64,000 bases of DNA, taken from Monocercomonoides exilis. Its lineage: Eukaryota > Preaxostyla > Oxymonadida > Polymastigidae. Under the pieces are notes generated by a model. That model saw nothing but the letters and a program-made list of their open reading frames with translations, was not told the DNA's origin and did not search any database. Both the position numbers and the translations under genes were made by a program. This document shows positions 1 to 12,200 of this stretch, piece by piece (position 1 is the first letter of the stretch; each line of letters begins with the position of its first letter). The DNA lies in NCBI GenBank assembly GCA_001643675.2, contig LSRY02000044.1, positions 394,501 to 458,500 of the forward strand, read 5' to 3'.

Positions 1-436
1 TAATTTTCAAAAAAATTTATCATGCAACCTTTCAATAATATATCATTTGTTTTAAAATTATTCTCATCGAACACAAGTTTCTATTTGAAGTAATATAAGG
101 GGGAAAAAATATTTAGAATCTAATAAAAAACTGAGTTCTTTTAAAAATATGACCCTATATTTGAAACTGAAAATAATAACTAAATTTATTCTAAAGAGAT
201 GATTTAACATTATTCAATTTCCGGTCGAATATTTTTTGTTGTGTGAATGATATTCTTTATATACGACAGCAGAGTCACAACTATTTTTAATTAAAAAATC
301 TTTATAAAATAGACTTGTTTTTTCATATCAATGTTTATTCAAGAATAATGGTTTATTGTAAATTGAATAACAACATATTATTTACTGAAATCCATCATCA
401 TGAAATGGAAAAAATTAAACCTGTGTGACGTTATGA

Positions 437-629
437 CCACTGACGTGAGAAATTTCAATTCTGACGGACTCATCAAAAATATTCACGTCACTAATGTTTA
501 TTAATAAAGATTATTCGCAAAATCTCAAAAAAAAATCTAATAATTTATTTTATTTTATTTTTAAATTTATTGTTTTTATCAAAAAATTATGGTGGAAATC
601 AAAGTTGAATACATTCAAAGAGAACTCAC

Positions 630-674
<45 letters not shown>

Positions 675-730
675 ACTGACGCGAAAAATCAATACTGACG
701 GACGTGAAGTCAAAATCTTCATCACGTCAC
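437..730. repeat. imperfect direct repeat flanking a poly-A run
   Basis: Positions 437-491 and 673-730 are clearly related. Both start with CCACTGACG, share a central CTGACGG, and end with CACGTCAC. The second copy follows immediately after the A run at 632-672. Each copy carries TGACG and CGTCA half-sites. This could be a small duplicated spacer unit or the remains of a mobile element; the function is unknown. Confidence 0.6.
632..672. repeat. poly-A homopolymer, 41 bases
   Basis: There is an uninterrupted A run between the two copies of the imperfect direct repeat. It could be a genomic homopolymer or the tail of a retroposed sequence, and its length is prone to assembly error. Confidence 0.9.
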
Positions 731-858
731 ACGGGTTTAGAAAAAATACTGTCAAATTTTTTATTCGAAATTAAACTATTATTTTTCGAATTTGAATTAT
801 TTTTGGTGTAATTTTGGAAAAATTAATATAAATTTGAAAATTAATAGCAAAAGAGTAT

Positions 859-867
859 TATAAAAGG
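859..867 (+). promoter_or_regulatory. TATA-like element upstream of 5S rRNA
   Basis: TATAAAAGG lies 24-32 bases upstream of the 5S start, where a TATA box would sit. Many eukaryotic 5S genes rely mainly on internal control regions, so an upstream TATA-like element suggests mixed promoter use by RNA polymerase III. It is a position-and-sequence call only. Confidence 0.5.
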
Positions 868-890
868 CAAGAGAAGATTCGCATATTCGA

Positions 891-1005
891 GCTACGGCCA
901 TAGTTGGTCATACGCACCGGATCCCTTCAGACCTCCGAAGTTAAGCGGCCAACGCTGGGTTAGTACTTGGATGGGTGACCGCCTGGAAAAACCCAGTGCT
1001 GTAGC
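891..1005 (+). rRNA. 5S ribosomal RNA
   Basis: This is the RNA polymerase III product that joins the large ribosomal subunit. The about 115-base sequence begins GCTACGGCCATA and ends GTGCTGTAGC, and the two ends pair to form helix I. Inside are the hallmark segments AGACCTCCGAAGTTAAGC (loop A / box A region) and GGATGGGTGACCGCCTGG (box C region), both strongly conserved in eukaryotic 5S. A T run follows directly, as expected for polymerase III termination. It is a single copy in this window, not in a visible tandem array. Confidence 0.95.
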
Positions 1006-1010
1006 TTTTT
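1006..1010 (+). terminator. RNA polymerase III T-run terminator
   Basis: Five T residues directly follow the 3' end of the 5S rRNA, the standard polymerase III stop signal. A further T-rich stretch follows after one A. Confidence 0.75.
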
Positions 1011-1337
1011 TATTTTCAAAAAATTTCCATAAACTTTATCGTTTTTATTTTCAATTTTATTAAAATATATTCATTAATATCATATGCACATTAATATTTT
1101 TGATATTTTATTTTTCAATATTTGTGTTAACGTGAAGACTTTTGAATTTATTGGATATAATGATTATTTTCGTTTATTCTTGTTTTGCGTTGCTTTAATA
1201 ACATGCTTTCTATGGACAGAATAAATACATGCATACTTATAATATCATTTTAAATAATATCAAATTCAAAAAAATTTTCTTTTATGAAGTATTATAATAT
1301 TATGGAAAACAACGCAAAATAAACTGATGCTTACTGG
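1011..1337. other. AT-rich spacer between 5S rRNA and LCAT-like gene
   Basis: No open frame or RNA was recognised. It presumably holds the promoter and 5' leader of the following gene, but I see no clear motif. Confidence 0.6.
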
Positions 1338-3377
1338 ATGAAAAAAACAACAGCTAAAGTGCGCCCTTCTGTAATTTTGATACCAGGATGTGGAGGTAAT
1401 TTTTGAAGTTTCAGCACAATTTGCTTTTAACGCTGTTGTTTTCAGGAAGTGTAATAAAAGCAAGAAATAAAGAGAATTGGGAAACAGTAAAGTTATGGCC
1501 AACTATTTTTTCAGCTGACACAAAAATGCATAAATATATGCTTGGGAAACTGAATTGCGACACCTTATCTTATGTAGGAAATAATAAAAATTATCGTGTT
1601 TTTGTTCCTGATGGCAATTATGGACTTGAAGCTTGCGACGAATTGTTTCCGCGCACGCCCGTTCCCCACCGGTATGAATAATTTGGTGCATACACTTTTT
1701 GTGAAGTTTTATCCTCTGCAATCCTTTCCTCCACATATTTAATGGAATTTTTTATTTTATTGGCTTCTTGACAAATAGATATAATTCTTATTTTCATGAT
1801 ATTATTGTAATGCTTAAATCTCAAGGGTATAAGCCTGGAATTAACCTCTGGGGCTTTCCTTATGATTGGAGGGAAGAAGGAACACTTTTTTCAACAGAGC
1901 AAGGACTTGTAAACAGAATTGACGAAGCTTATGAGGCTTGCGGGAAACAGAAAGTTACAATTATAACTCATTCGCTGGGCGGCCAGCTGTTTCGTCTATT
2001 TCTCCAGTTGCATCCGTTGTTTGCGTCTTCAAGAATCAATAAATGGATAGCCCTTGCATGCCCGTTTCTTGGGGCAGGAAGGCATCTTACTGCTTTTCTG
2101 AATGGCTACGCTTTGGGCATGCCGTCAATATTTATGAAAGCATCTTCCATGCAAAGTCTTTCTATTTCAACGCTCGGAACATACTGGTTTGTGCAGCCTG
2201 AAAATGTGCCATTTTCTCCAAAGATTGGAATACGTGTTCAGACAAAAGGAGAAGGCCAAACACCAAAATGGTCAAAAAGATTATGGTTTTCCTATCATGT
2301 GGACGAGGAAGGAATATGCTGGGACGCAGATACTGATGAAAGTGTCAGCGAAGCCGAATCATCTTCGTCGCAAATTGTTACAGTGGCACAAGAAACATCA
2401 ACGGAAAACGAAGACCTTGAAAAATCTTTAAGAGAAAAGGAAACGAAGACATTATTGAATGATTCATTGACGACTGAAGGTTCTGGAAGAAGTATTTCCT
2501 CTGAAAGAGAGGTGTTTGACAGATACATGCAGCCTCCTAAGCAGGTTAAGCCATCATCAAATCTTTCGTCGCTTCCTCCCTCAGATGCAAATACATCGCA
2601 AATAGAACCGCTTTTTTGGGAATATGCGCCGCTTCAGGTTTCTTCGGCGCAGCACCGCTCGCCAATCCTCGACAGCCGAAATTTTGTCCCTCCAGTGCGC
2701 GCTTCTTCTTTTGCCTTGCCGCCCCAGTTTCGACTGAACACGCTGGATGAGCCTCCGCTCTCCAAGTTCTTTGCAGACTCGTGCTCGCCCTCCTGCCGTA
2801 ATGGGGCGCTCAAGCACCTTTCCTATGTTTCCTCGCCCAACTTCCGTGTCTCGGAGCGCCACACGCTGTTCCACCTGCATCACCCTCTTCCTCCCCCGGC
2901 AAAAGCCGGGAAGTCGTCGTGCCTGCCCTGTGCACAGCCGCCTTCTGCTGTGCCTCTGCCTTCCTCTTCGGCTCGTGCGCCGCCCAGGGCCTCAGATTCG
3001 GAGTCTCCGCCGTCAACAAGCCGTCTGCAGCCCACGAGCTCGTCGGAGCCTTCGGGGCTTCCGCGCCGCATGAAGCGCCTGTCGGATCTGTATGTGTATC
3101 TGCACAAGCAGACATACCCGCATATCTGGGAGCCACCGTTCACGCAGGAGGAGATTGTTGGGCACATCAGATATTTCTGGTCGCTGCCGCTTTCTCTGCG
3201 GTCGCTGGGGATCGACCTGTTCAACATCTTTGGGACTGGGCAGCCGACGGACTGGGACTGCCTCATCGATATCGACCAAAAGATGCTGAACAGCAAGCAC
3301 GAGCCAGATGAGCCTGTGGCGAAGCAATGCTCGTCTCCACCAAATGCATCATCATCATCATCATCATCATCCCTTTC

Positions 3378-3409
<32 letters not shown>

Positions 3410-3753
3410 CTTCTTCTTCTTCTTCCTCTTCTTTGTCAAATTCATCAGCCGATTCATCGAGATTGCACTCGGCAGCACAGGCGAAAGTGCCGAGTTCGTT
3501 TTCGTGTTTTACAGAGGATGCAGCGTTTGCGGGTGTGACGCGGGAGATGATTCTGAATGCGCATCGGAGATTTACGGTTGTGGACGGAGACAGGACGGTG
3601 CCAGCGTTTTCGGCAGCGAACGACATGCTGGATGCAGCAGCGCGGTTTGAGCTGCGCGGGGCGGTGCACACGAACATCCTGTGGGACAAGCGGTGCATGA
3701 ACATCATTTCGGCGATCCTGGGGCTGCCGATGCCGTATCCTTCGGTGTTCTGA
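1338..3753 (+). CDS. LCAT-family acyltransferase / phospholipase A
   Basis: Lipid acyltransferase or phospholipase of the lecithin:cholesterol acyltransferase (LCAT) alpha/beta-hydrolase family. I read three exons, 1338-1395, 1446-1671 and 1779-3753, giving 752 codons in frame; introns start GTAATT and GTATGA and end CAG and TAG. The N-terminus has the family motif ILIPGCGGS, followed by a NW..LW segment. YFHDIIVMLKSQGY and GFPYDWR match the family core. The nucleophile elbow reads THSLGG (Ser about 160), with Thr replacing the first Gly. The acid is in DGDRTVP (Asp about 699) and the base in GAVHTN (His about 725). Between Ser and Asp lies a Ser/Pro/Thr-rich insert including runs from CAT, CAA and TTC repeats, so the protein is longer than usual LCATs. 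No signal peptide or membrane segment is seen. Lipid substrate and location cannot be told from sequence. Confidence 0.85.
3347..3432 (+). repeat. trinucleotide repeat cluster in LCAT-like gene
   Basis: Consecutive ATC/TCA, CAA and TTC repeats encode Ser, Thr and Ser runs in the insert before the catalytic Asp. The three different repeat types sit side by side. Confidence 0.9.
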
Positions 3754-4664
3754 GAGAGGGAGCTGAGGGGAGGAGGGGGAGAGAAAGGAGGAGGGGGAGG
3801 GAGTGGTGGTTGGGTCAGAGGCAGCTGGCCCATTGAATTAGGGTTTGAGGAGACAGGAGAGAAGGATGCTCTGGGAAGCCGGATGGGAACGTGCGATGTG
3901 GGAGTGATGGGGAAGAACATTTTCGAGTTTATTTTGTTTATTCATGAAATAGTCATTTGTCATTTCGAAAAAAACACCAGATTTATTTTGTTTGTTTTTG
4001 TTTGTTTTTGTTTGTTTTTCCTTTTGAAAGAGGAAAGAGGAAAGAGAAATGGATGTATATTTTTTGTTTGTGCGTTTATTTGTTGATTGAAAACTCTTTT
4101 TTCATTTTTTCTTTTCTTTTCTATTTTTTGTGAATGCTGATGGAAAAAACATTTAAAAAAAACAAAAAATCAAATAATTTTTTTTCAATCTGAAAAAAAA
4201 AAAAAATAATAAATAAATAAATAAAAAATGAAAAGAAATGAAGGAAACTCGTTCTGTGCCTCAGCCATTCCGAAAAGAGGATGCGGGAAAGATGGTTGGG
4301 CAGCCAAGGCCTTGTGCCCCTGGCGCTTCTCCCACTTCCATTTTCAATGCATGCTGCCCATTGCCTTTTTGCCTCCAAAGAAGGAGCACAAGAAACAACT
4401 CAACGTGCAGCTGCTGATGGCTCAAATAATAAAAAATAAAAACAAAAAAACAACAATATTTTCTCACTTCACATTCTCCACTTCAAGAAGGCCACCAAAA
4501 CAAACACAGAAAAATCAGTTCAACACTCAAACTTTCATTCAGCGCTGGCTTTGGAGAGGCAACAAACCCCGCTCCTCCCCCAACCACAAAACTGAACAAC
4601 ATTCCCCGACAAAGGCTCTCACCATCTCTTTCGTTCTCTTCTCTATTTGCTCTCCACTTTCCCG

Positions 4665-4708
<44 letters not shown>
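4665..4708. repeat. poly-A homopolymer, 44 bases
   Basis: Uninterrupted run of A in the spacer. Its length is likely unreliable in sequencing. Confidence 0.9.
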
Positions 4709-4709
<1 letters not shown>

Positions 4710-5170
4710 ACTCAAACAAGCACACTCCACACCCAGCAACAACACCTTAAAAAAAATAGAAAAAAACAGAAAATGATAAAAAAAATAAATCAATAACTTT
4801 AACAAACACAAAACATCACTGCCTCAAAGAAAAGATATTTCTCAAAAACAAGCTGTTTTCTCAACAGACCATGACTCTTTCCAATCCCCATTCAAAACAA
4901 TCAAACGATGAACTCCTCTCTTTCGCAACTCTTGCAGACACAACCACAACCACAACAAAGAAAAAAAATGCCTTCTTTTCAAAAATAGCACGTTCTCATT
5001 CTCTCCCAAACTCAGCTGACCCACAAAACACATCATTTTGCCTGCCTTCTGCTCCACAACCACAACCACGCCCACCATCCTTGCTGTCATTGTTCTTCCA
5101 TCACATAAACCCTTCCCTTTCTCGACCCCAACTGCCTCAAATTAGTCCTTATCCCAAATGCATCCTTCCC

Positions 5171-5230
5171 CAACATCAATGCCAACATCAATGCCAACAC
5201 CAATGCCAACACCAACGCCAACATCAACGA
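5171..5230 (+). repeat. 12-bp minisatellite, five units
   Basis: Five tandem units of CAACATCAATGC with small substitutions in units 3-5. In one frame they read as a QHQC repeat, in another as a PTSM repeat. The unit length is a multiple of three, which fits a former or present coding sequence but does not prove it. Confidence 0.85.
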
Positions 5231-5988
5231 CTCCTCTTCCCCTCCTTTTCGCAAATGAGCCCAAAGCACCCAGTGAAACACAACCTCGCGCTCTCAGCGA
5301 TTCCCGTCCACTTTCTTCCTTGTGCAAGCCTTCTCCATGCCCACAACCCCATGCAATCACAAAGGCACCTGCAAAGGCAAATCCCCTTTCTTTTCCCATC
5401 CCCATTGCGCTCGCTCCACAACAACAAGACAGTTCCTGCGTCTGCTCACAAATGCACTTGCAACCACATCAGCCGCATCATCTGCGTCAGCTGCATCCCT
5501 TGAAGCAGTGCCTCCCGTTTCTCCCTCGCATCAATCGCTGCTCAGCGGCTCCTCAATTCCTCTGCAACCTCGTCGCCTTTCACTCTCCCTCCACCACCAT
5601 CTCTTCGATGCACAGCTGGTGCATGCTCATGCTCATGCTCATGCGCTCCATTGGAAAAAGGAGTTTTGCCCTGTCGCTGGTGCTGGCGCTGCATCAACGC
5701 TTGCTCGGTCGTTTTCCACAGCTTCGCTGAAATATCACAAAATCGCGGAGGCAAAAGCATCCCCACACACGCGCGTTTTCGTTGCACCCCCCGACTGCAT
5801 GCAATGAGTTGCAGCAACCACAAACAGAAAAAAATATCTTTGCCATTTGTGCTTTTCCATTTTTCTTCTTTCAAGCACGAAAGAAAAGATCATTTGGTGA
5901 AGACAAGCAATCAACTGCCAATAACGATTTTCATTATATGAAAACACCTGCTGGCTCCAACAATCCACATAAAACGCGCGTGGCAGGC

Positions 5989-6021
5989 AAAACAAACAAA
6001 CAAACAAACAAACAAACAAAA
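5989..6021. repeat. AAAC tetranucleotide repeat
   Basis: Tandem CAAA/AAAC units about 200 bp upstream of the HIRA-like start codon. Confidence 0.85.
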
Positions 6022-6207
6022 TAAGCATTCTCAGGCGTCTCTTGCACACATACGCGCGAGAACCCAAGAAAATTGCGCACAAAATCAATGCGCAAAAGTG
6101 CTTCTGAAAGCTATATTTTGGCCCCTCATTGCCCGTTCATTGCAAAAAACAATTTTTAATTTGCTGGAGCGAAATTATTATGGAACATATTGAATTTTTG
6201 TAATTCG

Positions 6208-9200
6208 ATGAGCGTGGAGCTGCTGATGCCGCGGTCGGTACGGCCTTCGGGAAGCAAAGGGGCGCCGTTTTACGGGGTGGACGTGCACCCGGACAACTCG
6301 TGCTTTGCGACAGCAGGGCCATGTGTGTGCAGTTTTTGTTTTTTGCTTGTCTGATGTGTGGGGGTGCAGGGATCGACATCTGGGACGCGGAGGCGGTGAT
6401 TGACGGGGCAAAGGAGGCGGACGGGGGGCGGCGGAAGGCGGTGCAGACGCTGAAGGAGCACGAGGGGTCAGTGAACTGTGTGCGTTTTTCTCCGAACGGG
6501 GCGTATCTGGCGTCGTGCAGCACGTCGGACGGGGCGGTGTTTATCTGGGCGCCGAGCGGGACGGTGGAGGCAGAGGCGGCGGGGGCGGTGGTGGTGCGGG
6601 CGGCGGAGGAGACAGCGTCGGGGCTGCGAGGGCTGAGGGCAGAAGAGGCGCAGGAGGCGCTGGGGGTGCGGTATGCGCGGGACTGGCGGTGGGTGCGGGT
6701 AGTTACGCAGGAGCAGGCAGCAGGGCACGCGGGGGACGTGACGGGGGTGTGCTGGGAGGGCGGGTCGGAGGCGGTGTATTCGTGCGACCTGGACGGGGGG
6801 ATTGTGTGCTGGGGGGTGCCGCGGGTGGAGGAGGTGATGCGGGTGGAGCGGTGTGTGGCGGCGGGGCGGGAGTGTGTGCGGGTGGGGTACGGGGCGGGGA
6901 GGATAAGAGTGCGGTGGAAGAGTGCGGTGTGCGAGGAGCTGGGGGGGTGCAAGGGGATTGTGAGCGGGTTGGGCGGGCTGTTTGTGCAGTGCGACGGGGC
7001 GATCCTGGAGGTGGAGAAGGAGAGCGGGGCGGTGCTGCGGATGCTGGGCCCTTGGCCTTGGCCTGGGCCTGGGCCTGGGCCTGGGTCTGGGCCTGGGGTT
7101 GGGGTAGGCAGAAGGGCGCGAGAAGAGGAAAGGGAAGAAAAGGGGGAAGAAGAAAAGGGGGAAGAAAAGGGGGATAAAGGGAAGAAGAGCTGGAGGGTGA
7201 GTGCGAGCAGCTTGAAGCGGAAGCGGAAGGCGGCAGCAGGGCTATGCCAGTTCCTGCGGCTGGACGAGTCGCGGGACGGGAGGATTGTGGTAGGGGTGTT
7301 TGGGGAGAAGGCGAAGGGGAAGGTGGACAGGCGGCTGGTGGAGGAAGAACAAGAGGATGAGGATGAGGATGAGGATGAGGAAGAAGAAGAGGAAGAAGAG
7401 GCAGAGGCAGAGGCAGAGGCAGAGGCAGAGGCAGAGGCAGAGGCAGAGGCAGAGGCAGAAGCAGAAGTGGGGTCATTTGTGATTCCGCAGTTGGATGGAG
7501 ACGGGGAAGAGGGAGAGATAGAGGAGAAGGCAGATGCTCAGAGCAGGCAGCCGACACACACATCTGGACCCATTCCTGGGGCTGAAATTACAAATGGACG
7601 TGGAGCAACAACAGCACAGTTGGGAGGAAGAGAGATTTGTTGGGGGGATGGGAGGAAGGGGCAGGGGCCTGGAGAAGAGGGGCAAAGGGAGAAAGGCGCT
7701 GAGGCAGAGAATGAGGAGGCGAAATCAGGAGAAGGAAAGGAAGATGAGGCAGGAGTTCCTTTGGGTTTGGGGAACAGGGAAGGAGACTCATGTGGGCAGG
7801 CAGGAAGTTGTGTTGTTGGTGGGGAACAGGGTTCATCATCATCATCATCATCATCATCCATTTCTTCTTCTTCTTCTTCTGATAGTGCTGGCGATGGAGA
7901 TTGTAAGACAGAAGATGAGACAGAGACGTGCAGGGGAGAGGAAGAGAAGGAAGAGAAGGAAGAGAAGGAAGAGAAGGAAGAGAAGGAAGAAGAGGAATTG
8001 AGGAGAAAGTGGAGAGAGCGGATGAAGAAGTACTTGGGAGGGGAGAAGGAGCAGAAGGAGCAGAAGGAGCGGAAGAAGCGGAAGAGAGGAAGAGAGGGGA
8101 GAAAGGATGGGAAGGGGCGGGAGCGTGGGATCGATGCAGAGTACCACACGGCGGGGGTGTATGTGGTGGATGGGGGGTGTGAGAAGGGCGAGGAATACAC
8201 AGGCACTTCGTACACTTCACACACCTCGCACACTTCACTTGGGGAGAGGAGCAAGGATGAAGAAGAGAAGGGAGAGAAGGGAGAGAGCAGAAGGCTGTAT
8301 GTGTGGGAGGACGAGTGGGTGCGGGAGGAGGAGAAGGAAGAGAGATGGAAGCTTAGGAGGAGAGGAGAAGAAGGAGGATGGGAGCAGGGATCGCCCTTAA
8401 CAACGAGGACAACAATAATGCCGGGAGGAGAGGGGATGGGTGGAAGGAGCGTTGGAGCAGGGGTGAGGCAGAGGGTGATTGGGCTGAGCGGGGTGCTGAG
8501 GCTGGGGGTGCTTGTGCCGGTGGGGTGTGTTGGGGGGCATGTTCTTCCGATCACGATCTGCCGATTCTGCCCGAGCTATTTTGTGTCGGTGGGGAGGGGG
8601 AGAAGGAGGGGGAAGGGAAGAGGAAATAAAGGAAATAAAGATAAGAAAGGAAATGGGGGAAGGGATTGGGAGTGTGATTACCATCAGTGCTTTGCAGTGG
8701 CAGGGACAGACTCGATGGTGTCGTTCTATCGGACAGACGAGCTGGACATTTTTGGGAGGGGAGGGAGGCAGAGGGGGAGGCAGAGGGAGAAGCGGAATGG
8801 GCCGTTTCTGATTGTGCAGCAGATTTCTGGGCAGCAGCCTTCGGATGTGAGCTGGAGCCATCCACCGATGGAGACGGAGACAGAGCTGGGGCGGAATGGA
8901 GAAGAAAAGGAGAAGGAGGGGAAAGGGGAGGAAAGAAAGGGGAGGAGATGGTGTGTGTGCGTGTGCGTGACGATGAAAGGAGAAATGATTGTGATTCTGT
9001 TTGAGACAGGGAAGAGCCAGGCAGAGCGGCGGGAGAAGCGGCGGCGGGAGTGGGAAGGGCGGATGAGGGAGAGAGAGAGGGAGGAGAGGAGGAGGCGAAT
9101 AAGGAGGAGGAAGAGAGGGGTGAGAAGGGAAAGAGGAGAAAGAGGAGAGGTGGGAGAGTTGGATGGGAGAGAAAGGGAGAGTGGGACAGAAGAGGGGAGT

Positions 9201-12200
9201 GAGAGCACAGAGCATGATGACTGGACGAGAGAAATAGAAGAAGAGGAAGAAGAGGGGGAATATGGGGAAGAGGAAGAGGAAGAAGAGGAAGTGCTTCTGG
9301 ATCGGGGCACGATTGGATGGGACTTTGCGAAGAAGGGGCAAGGGAGGAGCGGGAGAGCGGGGGAAGAGGAGTTTCGGTTGTTCAGAAGGCAGTACGACTT
9401 CGAGGATGCGATCTATCCAGCTGTGGACGATGCCCCGCTGGTTCTGGCGCAGGCGCAATCTCAAAAGCCTTCTCAACCACAGCCACAGCCGCAAGGTGGG
9501 AGTGAAGAACTGGGTTCAGCCGGCTGGAGCGGTGGGTGCCTTGGGGATATGGGTGGGGTGGAGAATGCTGGAGGGAGTGGAGAGGAGAGCGAGGGAGGGG
9601 AGAAGCAGATTTGCAGAGAAGAGGACAAGCGAGGAGGAGAGGGGGAGAAAGGGGTTGAGGCGAGTGCGATGGGGGGTGGAGCAGCAGCAGAGGAGGAGCA
9701 GCCAGGGATTGTAGTTTTGGGAGGAGGGGCATCGCGTGTCAAGAAGAGGATTGCGCCAATTCCGATTGGGATTTGCGATTGGAGCAAGGGTGGCGAAGCA
9801 AATACAACCAGCACCGCAACCACAACCACAACCGCAACCACAGGCACTTTCACAGACACAGCCATTGATGCACAGAAAGGGGGTGAGCCACGAGCAGAGG
9901 ATGAGGGAAGCACTTGGAGAAGAACGGGTTGCGAATCGGTTTCAGGATTGAGCTATTTGAGGGACTTGGGAGAGCGGGAGGCGATGGAGGAGGATGGAAG
10001 AGGAGCAAGGGAGAAAAGTACAGGGGAGAAAAATTTGAGGGAAGAGCGGAGCTGGGAGGGTGTGGAGCAGAGGGAGAGGGAGAAGGAGAAGGAGAAGGAG
10101 AAGATTCGGCGGGTGATTGAGCTGATGGTGCGGATTGGGGTGTCAGAGGCGACAGAGGAGCTGCGGTGTGAGGAGCGAAGGCGGAGGGAGAAGCAGAGGA
10201 AGGAGCAGAGGGAAAAGAGGGGGAAAAGAAGGGGAGAGGAGGAGGTTGTGTGGAGAGTGAAGGGGAAAGAGGAAGGAGATGAGAAAGGGGAAATGGAGGA
10301 GGAAGCGATGAGGGTGAAGGAGAAGATGATGAGGATGAGGAAGAGGAAGAGGAGGATTGAAGGGGAAGGGGAAGGGGGAGAGAGGGGAGAGAAAAGGGTG
10401 AAGGGAGAAGAGTGGAAAGTGGAGGGGAGCGGGGTGGTGGAGCCGGTGGGGAGGGGGATGCTGGTGCGGCGGGTGAGTGGGAAGCAGGGGACGGGGCAGA
10501 AGGGGCACAAGCAGGGAGGGCAGCACAAGGAGCGGGGGATGGACGTGTGGCAGGGGTATTATGTGCAGCAGGAGCGGGTGATGGAGCGGCTGCGGGAGGA
10601 GTGTGGCGGGCTGGCGGGGAAGGTGGAGGCGCAGAAGGCAGAAATGGGGGAGCTGGCGTCGCTTGTGAATGTGGCTGGGGGTGTGCTGTTTGGAGAGGGC
10701 GGGGTGCTGGGATATGCGAAAGGAGCATGGCTGGCGCGCCAGGGCCAGCAGGGGAGGAGCGAGGGATGTGGGGATGGACAAGGAGGCAAGGTTGACAAGG
10801 ACAAAACAAAAACAGATGGAGCAAACAGCGACAGATCAGCACAGACAACGGCAGAGTGTGCTCCTCAATCTGCACAGGCACATCCAGCAGGTGGGATGCA
10901 AGAAGTGGGAGATGGGTTGGGGCAGAAGGGACAGGGCAGCAGAGGAGCTTCTCAGCCAGATGAACCATCTTCATCTTCAGAGAACTCGGAGATATCATCA
11001 ACAGCAACAAAGGGAATGACAGACAATGCAGAAGGGAATGAAGGGAAAGGAAGAGGCGGGGAAGGTTTGCTGGGGGCAGAAGCAGAGAAGGTGTGTGTGG
11101 GAGAGGTGGTGGTGGAGGTGGGGAGAGAGTGTGGGAGCTTTGCGGATGTGGCGAAGGCTGTGCTGGGGCTGAATCCGCAGATCCGGTTTCTGGAGAAGGG
11201 CGGGGGAGCAGAGGGGGAGAGCGAGGAGAGGATGGAGGAAGGGAGGTGGGAGAGCAGGGCGGGGCGTGGAAATGGGATGTGGGAGGATGTGGTGAAGGGG
11301 CGCTTCCCAGCCACAGGAATCGGGCTGCGGCTGCGATTGGGGCTGCACTGTGGCGGGGCAGGGAGGGGAGGAGCGGAGGGAGCGGAGGGGTTGGGGAAGG
11401 AAAGCGGCGGGGAGGGAGGGCCTGGGGTGGTTGTGTGTGTGCTGTCGTGTGCTGTGGTGTCTGCTCCGCTGGTGGGTCTTTGGAAGATTCCGGTGGAATG
11501 GTATGGCGGGTGGCGGGGCACTGGATGGGCGAGCTGCTTGAATGGGGTGGTTTCTTCATGTGCTCCATCAGCACCAGAAGAAACAGAGGCAGAAGCAGAG
11601 GCAGATATGGGGAAAGAAGGGAGCAAAAGTGTCTGCTGCAGGATTGGCAATTGGAGGATTGGCAGTTGGGGGATTGGCAGTTGGGGGAGGAAAGGGAGCG
11701 TGCTTCCTGTGCTGCCGCCATTCTATGTGGCAGCGAACTCGGAGGTGGCGTGTGTGGTGACGCCGGGAGGGTGGGAGGCGGAGAGCGGGAGGGAAGGGTG
11801 GGAGGCGGAGTGCTTGGGCGAGTGGGCTGGAGGGGGAGGAGGATCAGAGGAGCTGGAGGAGGAGATGGGGAGGGGAGGAGCGTGGTGCACGTGGTGTCGA
11901 CGTGGAGCGGGTGCCGTGTCTGTGTTCCGTTTGTGATGGGCCGGCTGTGCTGGGTGTCTGTGCAGACAATGGAAGAGGAGGAAGAGGAGGAAAACGAGGA
12001 AAACGAGGAAGAGGGAGGAAGAAGGAGGCGATGTGTGGTGATTGGGGTTGACTCGTCGCTGGAGGTGTGGGTGTGGTCGGTGGATGCGAGATCTGCGATA
12101 GCGAAGGCAGTGGAGCGAGAAAGGAAAGGGTTGGCAGAGGAGGATGCGGAGGATGCGGAGGAGGAGGAGGAGGAGAAGGAGGAGACAGCACAAGGCTCGG

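Larger units (their letters stand above)
1..858. other. AT-rich spacer upstream of 5S rRNA
   Basis: No credible gene is visible. The stretch is AT-rich, with a 41-base A run at 632-672 and an imperfect direct repeat on either side of the run (listed separately). The short open frames here simply read through the poly-A tract as lysine runs and are not supported. Confidence 0.7.
3754..6207. other. low-complexity spacer, no secure gene
   Basis: This 2.4-kb interval is T-rich just after the LCAT-like gene, then unusually A/C-rich on the plus strand from about 4.25 to 5.8 kb. It holds a 44-base A run, a 12-bp tandem repeat and an AAAC repeat. Overlapping Pro/Gln/His/Ser-rich frames are open at 4871-5503, 5158-5730 and 5322-5807. 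None resembles a known family, and the apparent frame changes near the repeats. It may be a decayed or spliced low-complexity gene, or simply biased spacer. Confidence 0.5.

Noticed and set aside
4871-5807. Pro/Gln/His-rich open frames in three overlapping frames as genes
   Set aside because: They overlap, contain tandem repeats, match no family and show no single consistent frame. I kept them only as a note in the spacer entry.
9850-11721. Long minus-strand frames opposite the HIRA-like gene (and similar ones at 7538-8554 and 11723-13063)
   Set aside because: They are shadows of a purine-rich coding strand: Ser/Pro/Leu-rich with no motifs, while the plus strand carries clear WD40/HIRA sequence.
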